From assembly GCA_958299035.1 (NCBI GenBank), contig CATQJL010000223.1:83719753-83783752 (forward strand): 64,000 nucleotides of DNA. Direction: 5' to 3'. The notes below the pieces were generated by a model. It did no database searches, was not told where the DNA came from, and saw only the letters and a program-made list of their open reading frames with translations. Source of the DNA: Cylicocyclus nassatus. Taxonomy: Eukaryota; Nematoda; Chromadorea; Rhabditida; Strongylidae. Each line of letters opens with the position of its first letter. Positions within the stretch are counted from its first letter, which is position 1. Positions 26,860 to 34,900 of this stretch are shown here, in pieces. Made by a program: the position numbers and the translations under genes.

Positions 26860-27060
26860 TTTATTTATTGCTACAAAGCGTGACTCCTATGCGCCAATTC
26901 GGGCAACAAAAACAATAATGACCTTCTGTTGCTAAAGCGGTAGGATGCGCACCAAAAGCACGTGAGTGAAACTTTTCGATAGAGTAAAGCAAATCTACAA
27001 GATGATTATCAAACATCCGCATAGCTTTTGTTCCACGTAGAGTTGCAAGCTGAAAAGTAA
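26860..27060. mobile_element. Degenerate remnant of mariner-type MITE
   Basis: The segment GATAGAGTAAAGCAAATCTACAAGATG near 26,981 matches the GATAGAGCAAAGCAAGCTCTACAAGATGG signature inside the palindromic MITE family. Ends cannot be found. Confidence 0.35.
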
Positions 27061-27212
27061 GAAAATCGACAACCCCAAATTTCGAATCTCACTGCGAAAA
27101 TCTTACAAACATCCCAATCGATCTAAGTATAACAGACACATACAAATTTTGACATATGCACTTGTTGTGATTATCTCGTCGCTAAAATATCAAAAAATAG
27201 TCAAAATACAGC

Positions 27213-27447
27213 CAGGGCTCGGCACAGGTGGCTTATAAGCAAGCTGGATATCGTTTTTGGGACCAAAAGCAAAGGGGGTTCGTTTTTGCGCGAGAAGGCA
27301 CAAAATTTGCGACGTTTTTTTAGTCGACGTTCCGTTTTTGAGGGATTTTTAGGATGGTGTAGAGTCAAAGGGGACTTCGTAAAAATTCGCAAAAGTCAAG
27401 GGGACTTCGTTTTTTCCAATTCCATTTAGCCACCTCGTCGAGCCCTG
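27213..27447. mobile_element. hAT-type MITE, copy 2
   Basis: 235 bp with ends CAGGGCTCGGCACAGGTGGC and GCCACCTCGTCGAGCCCTG. The flanking octamers AATACAGC (left) and AGTACAGC (right) match at 7 of 8 positions, a good hAT-style target duplication. CAGGG termini are typical of hAT elements. Internal AAAGGGGACTTCG and CAAGGGGACTTCG are short direct repeats. Confidence 0.7.
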
Positions 27448-27777
27448 AGTACAGCACTTTAATTCCTAGTCCCAGCTCCCACTAAGTTACATATCGCAAT
27501 CTTTCTGAGATACAACTTCAAATGTATAAACTTGTAGCAACTTGTAGCTTCCTGGAAGATATGAAATCAAGATTCAAAAGCAAAAACAGAACCGTCCAAT
27601 TTTTGTGACAGACGCCCATCAGCGGATAAAAGCTATTCCTTTTAATCTAAATTTTTCTATAATTATTCTGATGATTGGAAATTACAGCGATTCGGTTACG
27701 CTTTAACCATGATCTGATGAAAACCACTCGGATAGAGTTATAAATATTATGATTTTCATATGAAGCAGAGTCATCAT

Positions 27778-28247
27778 ATCTCAGACAGTCGACGGACTCC
27801 TCCGGCGCAGAAATGGCAGGGCCGCGGGGTTTCCCCGGCGGGGGGTCTGCCACTCGTGCGCCGGAGCCCCCCGATTTTGTGCGCCGGAGCCCCCCCCCCC
27901 CCCAATTTGTGCGCCGAAGGCCTCCCATTTTACGTGCCGGAGGCCTCCCATTTTCTGTCCCGGACTCCTCCGATTTTCTGTCCCGGACCCCTCCGATTTT
28001 CTGCTCCGCGGCTCTTCCAAATCTGGCGGACTCGCGGCGGGCAAATCTCTGCGCCGCGACTCCAGCAAATCTGGCGTACTTGCGGCGGAGAGATTTGCAA
28101 GCCCGCCGGAGGGGTCCGATCTGCCTTCCTTGTGACGTCACAAGAAGGGACCGCCCCCTCGCCCCGCTCTCATTGGTCAACTGGGTCTGCCGCGGCTCTG
28201 GCAGATTTCGACTGTCCGCCGGAGGGGTCCGATCGACTGTCTGAGAT
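27778..28247. mobile_element. GC-rich palindrome-ended element with internal minisatellite
   Basis: 470 bp of about 60-65% GC in AT-rich surroundings. The ends ATCTCAGACAGTCG...CTCCTCCGGCG and CGCCGGAGGGGTCC...CGACTGTCTGAGAT are inverted repeats of about 30 bp. Inside, units like CCGGACTCCTCCGATTTTCTGT recur with a period near 28-30 bp, including a C14 run at 27,890-27,903. All frames on both strands are long-open only because of composition; I do not call any of them a gene. Confidence 0.6.
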
Positions 28248-28510
28248 GATTCATCTCCTCGTCTTTTGACTGTGATCTACTCTTCTCAAAGACAGTAAAA
28301 TCAAGTTTCCCACTTTTTAATCATCTTTTCTAGTTTGCAGCCCATGAAGACATCGCAAACTTACCAGTAAATTTTTTGATAATTATTTTTGAAGAATAAA
28401 GTATATGGCCTGCTCTGACGCTTACAGCGGCCCCTGCAGTAGCAACAACATCCACGGAGAACTGCTGAACCTTGCTCGTAACTGACACCACTTGTGCGAA
28501 AAAGTCTAAC

Positions 28511-28961
28511 AGGGGAATGGTCAGAAGTCGAAGTGGCCAATCCAAACATGCTGTATACCATTCGATGCATCTTAGAAAGCTGATTTCGAATCTGTCTTCC
28601 GTATCTGCAGAGCGCCTTTGTAAGCGAAGTTATGACCAGCTTTAATGCGAAAAAATTGTACACAAAAATTGCGAAATTAGGCACATTATTGCCCTTTTTG
28701 CTCACCTTTAGGTACTGGTCATATGAAGTGACTTAGCTGCATATTTTGGTTTAGCACTGAGCCAGGAATGGCTCTGTACGGCCAAGTTTGCCCTTCAAAC
28801 ACACAATTTCTTAGCAAAATAATGGCTTTTAATGGCTTATAATTTCATCCACAAAAGTAGTCTGCAGGTAGGGAAGACAGATTTAAAATCAGCGTTTTTT
28901 GCTGCATCTAATGGTATGTAGCTTGTTTGAATTGGCCACTTCGATTTCTGACCATCCCCTT
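28511..28961. repeat. Inverted repeat pair of about 37 bp
   Basis: 28,511-28,547 (revcomp GTTTGGATTGGCCACTTCGA...) recurs as GTTTGAATTGGCCACTTCGA... at 28,924-28,961 in the opposite sense, with 376 bp between. Possibly the ends of a small DNA element that overlaps the end of set A. Confidence 0.4.
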
Positions 28962-31900
28962 GTAAGCATTGAGTTTTACCCCCCAAATCCAAAAACGCGC
29001 AGGTTGTCAGTAGTGTAAGAACACTGAATTGACTTCGGATCTATCAGACTACACAGCAGAGTAGTGACACCAATGCCCTTATCCAAGTTCAAGCGTTACT
29101 GAAATTCAAAATTCAAAATCTAAGCTTAAATTGAATCCCTAAAAATTTATACTGCATGAGAAATATAAAATAGCTAGTAAAAAAAAGCACAATGGCAAAG
29201 ACTTCGATCCCGGAAGTCATTGAGGTGCTATGTGATGACGGTAAAGGAGTCATTAACTACTTATGTACGTAAGCAAGTCATATAAATTATGGGGATACGA
29301 CGTCTACTAAATTTCGGAACATATTTATGAGAAGCATGAGGAGGCAGTTGCTCCAGAGATTTTACACAAACAGTTGCCATCTGATATCTAAGTAATAATG
29401 CTGGTTGACAGATGGCTAAGCATTTGGCTTATGGGCTTAATAAGAAGTAGAAAATGGGAAAATTTTTTAGCAGAACAAACATAAACGTCTAAACTTCACT
29501 AGATGCGAGGGTCCTTTAAGTTCCTAGGTCTGTAGAGAGCAGCAAAAATAAAATGTGTTTGTTTCCCACTTTTGGAAATCGAGAAAAATTGAAGGCTATT
29601 TTTGATCAGCAGCAAATTAAGGTATTCTAAGTATTCTAAGTCATGGTAAAAACCGAAAATTACGAACTGTAGTGTTAAATAGTAGATCATAATAAGACAA
29701 CGACTTTATCATCTACGAAAGGTAAGAATGAATGCGTTATAGACAGATCTAAAGAATATAAACTAATTCATGAATCAGAAAGAAATTCAAATATTCTGTA
29801 AAGTAAAACACACCTGGAATTGTGGCAGTTGTCGGACGAGCTTTCACTCGAAATATGTACTTCACTGGTGAAAATGTCCCAGCTGCTTGAGTGATCTCGG
29901 ATTTTTTGAATAGTTCAGGCAGTTCCATACTGATTTAGTGGTCGAAGACGCGCAAGAACAGAATTGATATTGATGTTAGGTGATCAGACCTTCTACACAT
30001 CAAGACGTTGTAGGAATGAGGCGAATGGGTACGAACAGTTGTCACCGCCGCTGGGAACATAAAGCTAGTCAGACGCCTAGAGAGAGAGCACATTAAGTAG
30101 GGATAAAGCAAATGGGTCATCTTCTGAGGTGATTCGAGTATGTTGGATGAATTCTCCTTTGCAGATGTGCTCGACTGACATACTTTGCACCATTGATTGA
30201 AATCAAAAGGGTAGAGTGAATACGACGGTTATGATGGAGAAAATGATTGAATTGAGGTTCAATTGAGAAACAACGCAAAATTTCCCAAGAACCTACCACT
30301 TTGATTTCGTGAAGACCCACAGGAGCATTACGTCTCCAAGCAAATCTGAGTACCTGGACCTTTTTCTATGGATACCGCTTGAGAGCCCTACTAGGCCATT
30401 TTCCGAACACACTTCATAATATTCATTTGTCGATGTGGTCGATGAATCTTGAACTTTTACCCAGTTGTACTATAGGACGATTATTGCTCCACGCAGAAAG
30501 AGTACTGTACTAAGAAGGAGTTTAGAGCTATTGTCGAGTTATTGTAACCTAGTACATATTGCATACCACGCGCGCTACTTCACGACATGTAGAATCAGAA
30601 TTTATTGATTCCCTAAAGTTTCTTCTTGTTTTTTCTCTTTTGATTTCATCGAATATGTAATTAATAGGTAGCATTACACATTTCCATAGTCCATTTTGCT
30701 GAAGAAGCTTTTACCGACGAGTTACGAGTAAGGTGTCGTCACTACCAAGTATAGCGTTTAGGCTCACATTAAGTGAGCGTTACAGGACATTGAGAACGCA
30801 CATACATACAGACAAGTAATGAGCTTGAGCCCCTGTTTCAGGCCCGCATAATTATCTTAGGGTACTATCTTTTAGGCTTAACTGACGGATGATTTCTTTA
30901 AATTGAATATGACAGTGAAGATGGTCAACATCCTCAACTTAGGCAGGCTCTACGCTCTTCAGAAGTACAGTACTATTCGACTGATATGCACCAAATACGG
31001 TGAAATTGGCGATTTTTGTCGCCGATATTGGCGGCGGGCGTGCTTGTAGGGCCTGCCTCAGGGACGTCATTTATACGGAGAATTGCTACAACAGAAGAGT
31101 AATGTTTAGTGGGCTTCTGCTGTAAAAGTAAGCAATTTCTTCTTGACGAGACGTACCATTGTGCCTTCGTATAATTGTAGAATAAAAAAAAAAGAAATTC
31201 TAGTAGGTTTTCGAGAAAATATCGTTTCTTTGCTTGCTATGGCACCGCGACTAGTAAAAGCCCAAAAACGCATGAGGGGTACTGTTGGATAGAGCAAAGT
31301 AAGCTCTACAAGAAGGCATCCAAATATTTGTTCCGAGTTTGTTCCACTAAAGTTTGGAGCCAAAATCTAAAAAAGATCTGAATGTATGTAAAAATCGAGA
31401 AAATTCGTATCTCCGTCTAAAAGAGCCCTACGAGCTTCTTACTTGTTTAGGCACACACTCTCTATATCTGGTGCTTACCTCTAAATTTACTTATTTTTCC
31501 ATAGTTGGAATCCAAGAAACGTACACCAATATGGGCTAAAAGAGGCCAAAATAAGGTCTTTTCAATTTTTCGCCTGATCAATATTTCTTAAAGACCATCG
31601 CTTGTAAAAGGGAAAAACTCCTGGTTTTACTTCCAAAGCACATAGGAAAATTATTTTTTTCTACATTTCTACCTAGGAACAAAAACAGCAAATTCACAGA
31701 TAAATGCCGCTAAATTCCACATGTAGAAAGCATGTGCCTGAGCAAATAAAAAACTTGTGGGATCTTTTTAGATTGGCATGCAATTTTTTCGATTTTTCAT
31801 TCATTCAAATCCTTTTAGATTTTGGTTTCGAACTAAATTTGGAACAAATTCAGAGCAAATATTTGGGTATTCTCTTATAGAGCTTGCTCTGCTCTATCGA

Positions 31901-34900
31901 AAAGTACCCCTCATGCATTTTTGGGGTGCGACATTCGCGGTGCCATAGCAAGCAAATAAAAAACGACATTATTTTTGACAACCTAGGTCGTCCCGAAAAT
32001 GTTTTCGCTTTCTACGTACTCTCTTCTTTAAACCTGGGCATAATGTATTGAATGTATAGTGTTGCTCTGCCAACCAGGTTTTGTGGTGGATCTTTATTCT
32101 TGACCTTACGTTTCGACAATTACCGTCTTCTTCGGAGGTCTGAAAGGGGATTGCGGTTATATTATCTGTTAGTCTATACGACCAAACGCCTCGTCAGGCT
32201 TCCGTCGTTTGAACCTTGTCGAGGTGCAACGTGCCAAGAAACAATCCAAAATGGATTCACCAACCTCTAGTCCACCATCGAGTCAGTAGTCCGCACGAAT
32301 GTGACGGACATCACTGAGGTTGCTCAGTGAGTCTTGGACTTATATATTGTGCGGTTCAAGGTCACATAGTGACATAAGAGGCAAGAGATCGGCCGTTATT
32401 GTCACGCGTTCATTTTTGTTGTTCATTCCCGGATTTCCGGCGTGTATCCACGCGGCCTCTAGTAACTTTCGTGCCGAAATTTCTTGGCACGTTGCACCTC
32501 GACAAGGTTCAAACGACGGAAGCCTGACGAGGCGTTTGGTCGCATAGACTAACAGATAATATAACCGAAATCCCCTTTCAGACCTCCGAAGAAGACGGTA
32601 ATTGTCGAAACGTAAGGTCGAGAATAAAGATCCACCACAAAACCTGGTTGGCAGAGCAACACTATACAATATTCGATACATCATGCCCAGGTTTAAAGAA
32701 GAGAGTACGTGGAAATTACTTACCGATATACCGCCGAAGTTCTACTCTGGTGCACGAAGCACTGTCACTTCGCCAACGGGTGGTTGCGGTCCGTCAGTCT
32801 CTTTTGTTCCTCCAGCGATGTAAGAAGGCGAATATGCTACCAAACTTCATTTCGAAGAAAAAACTAGGAAGCACCTGTTGTTTACGCGAAGATGATATAC
32901 GTGTTAAGAAGATCTATCATTCTTTGTTGAGCCTAGCCATTAAAGAGAAACAACGTGTGTTGTATTCGACTTTATTGAAATGTACGTGTAAAGAAATGAG
33001 TTGTAAACGTCTTCTACCAGAAGATCAGTGGAGGAGGATTGACAGCGGATCGAGGCTGATTTGCAACTCTGTCCGATCTAAGGCTAAGTCAAGACTTCGC
33101 AGAAAGTTCAACCAACTCGCGGAAGCACTGCGTGAGAAACATGAAGATAATGTGAGTAACCATCCTCAGAACCACCACTCTACTGACATATCCGGTCCAA
33201 ATGACGTTGATGCAAGAGTCACCGTTATTGGTAATATACAGTTATCAGCGCGCGCCGTCCATTTTCTTGATCTCGGTCCCTCTTTCTCACCTTCACAAAA
33301 TGTTAGTACTATGATGTGCCGAAAAATATTGGGTAACTTGTATCACCTGCGAGATCTAATGCGATTCAAAGCTAGACGAGAAAGTACCCAGCAATTGTTG
33401 CCAACGGTGAGACAGTTATTACCGTCCATACCGTTTCCTCGGTCTTTTTATAAAGAGTCCGAGCCGGTGCCTACTATTGACACGAAATTCCGCATTTTTA
33501 TCACTGGAATACTGCACGTTTTGAATAGATTCAAGCGAGTTCAACAAACTAACTTGACGAAGGAGCAGTGGCAAGGTTACAAAGAAGTGCGTGAATTAGT
33601 GAAAGAAAAGTCGATTCGAATCTCCATAAGTGACAAAGGCCATGAATTCGTAGTGATGCCACAATCGTTAGATCGAGAAATCGCAAAATTGCATCTTTCC
33701 GATACTACGATTTATCAACCCGCACTGAACGAGAGTATAAGGCGCAATGTAGAAAACTGAATAGTTCTTGGATGAAAGTGACAAAGTGTGCCGGTCTTGA
33801 TAGAAACTTTATCAACAGATTGAAAGTGGATAACCCGAGGTGTCCAGTTTTCTACCATTTGATTAAGACACACAAGTTAGCGGCGAGCGAATTACAGTCG
33901 ATGTCACCACAGTCGTATAAGATCCGCCCTATAATAAGCTGCATAAGTGGACCAACTAATCGAATACCCTGGTTTTCGAATAAGATTGTAAGCCAGCTTT
34001 TAGCCAAAGTGCCCGCCCATTTGTCCAACACTCAACATTTCGTACAGCAGCTACGGAGCATGAATTTTGAACCTGGTAGTGTTGTCGAGACCTTTGACGT
34101 AACGTCATTATACACTAACGTTCAAAACAACGACGCTCCACAAGCTCTGTCGGAGATGCTGGATGAATACCACTCCACCATGATAACCTTTGGCCTGAGC
34201 AAAGCGTGCATACTGCTCCTCATTAGGGAATGCTTAAATTGTAACATATTTAAGTGATCAGGGAAATACTATTCTCAGACTAGAGGGCTTGCGATGGGTC
34301 AAAGACTCGCCCCAGTTCTCGCGATCTGTTACATGAGCAAGATTGAGGAGCCAGTACTCGCACGATTGCCGTTAATGTATTGCCGCTACATCGACGACTG
34401 CTGCATCGTCACATCCACGCAGTCCGAGATGGATGAATGCTTTAGGATTTTGAGCAGTCGCAATACATTAAGCTTACACGAGAGACCCCGCGCAGTGGTT
34501 GGCTTTCCTTCTTGAACACCCAGATAAGTTTGTCTGACGGTGCTGTTCGAATCAAATGGTACCGAAAGGAAAGCTCCAAAAATATACTTGTCCACGCTAC
34601 ATCTGCGCATCCTACAGCTTTGAAACGTTCTATCATTCACAATATGTATAAGACTGCTGTAGAAGTGTGCACGGGCGAAGCCGAAACACTCGAGTCGCAA
34701 CAACTGGCATCCAAAATTGCTCGCAGCAATGGCTACACTTCTGCGCAGTCTCGTCAGCGAACATCCAGACGACTCGCAATTCGTAATCCTATGCGAAGCA
34801 ATAACAATGACAACAAGGTCCCCCTATGTATGCCATTTGTCTCCGACAGTTTCAGTAAGACAGTAAACCGATGTATAGTACGAGCACAGTTAGATAATGA

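Noticed and set aside
27647..28269. Overlapping long Pro/Arg-rich ORFs on both strands (up to 177 codons)
   Set aside because: They coincide with the GC-rich repeat element. All frames are open because the unit is GC-rich and repetitive, and no domain is visible.
32320..32684. 114-codon - strand ORF matching the element's 3' end
   Set aside because: Antisense image of the pLTR and inverted copy of the Penelope-like element, not a gene.
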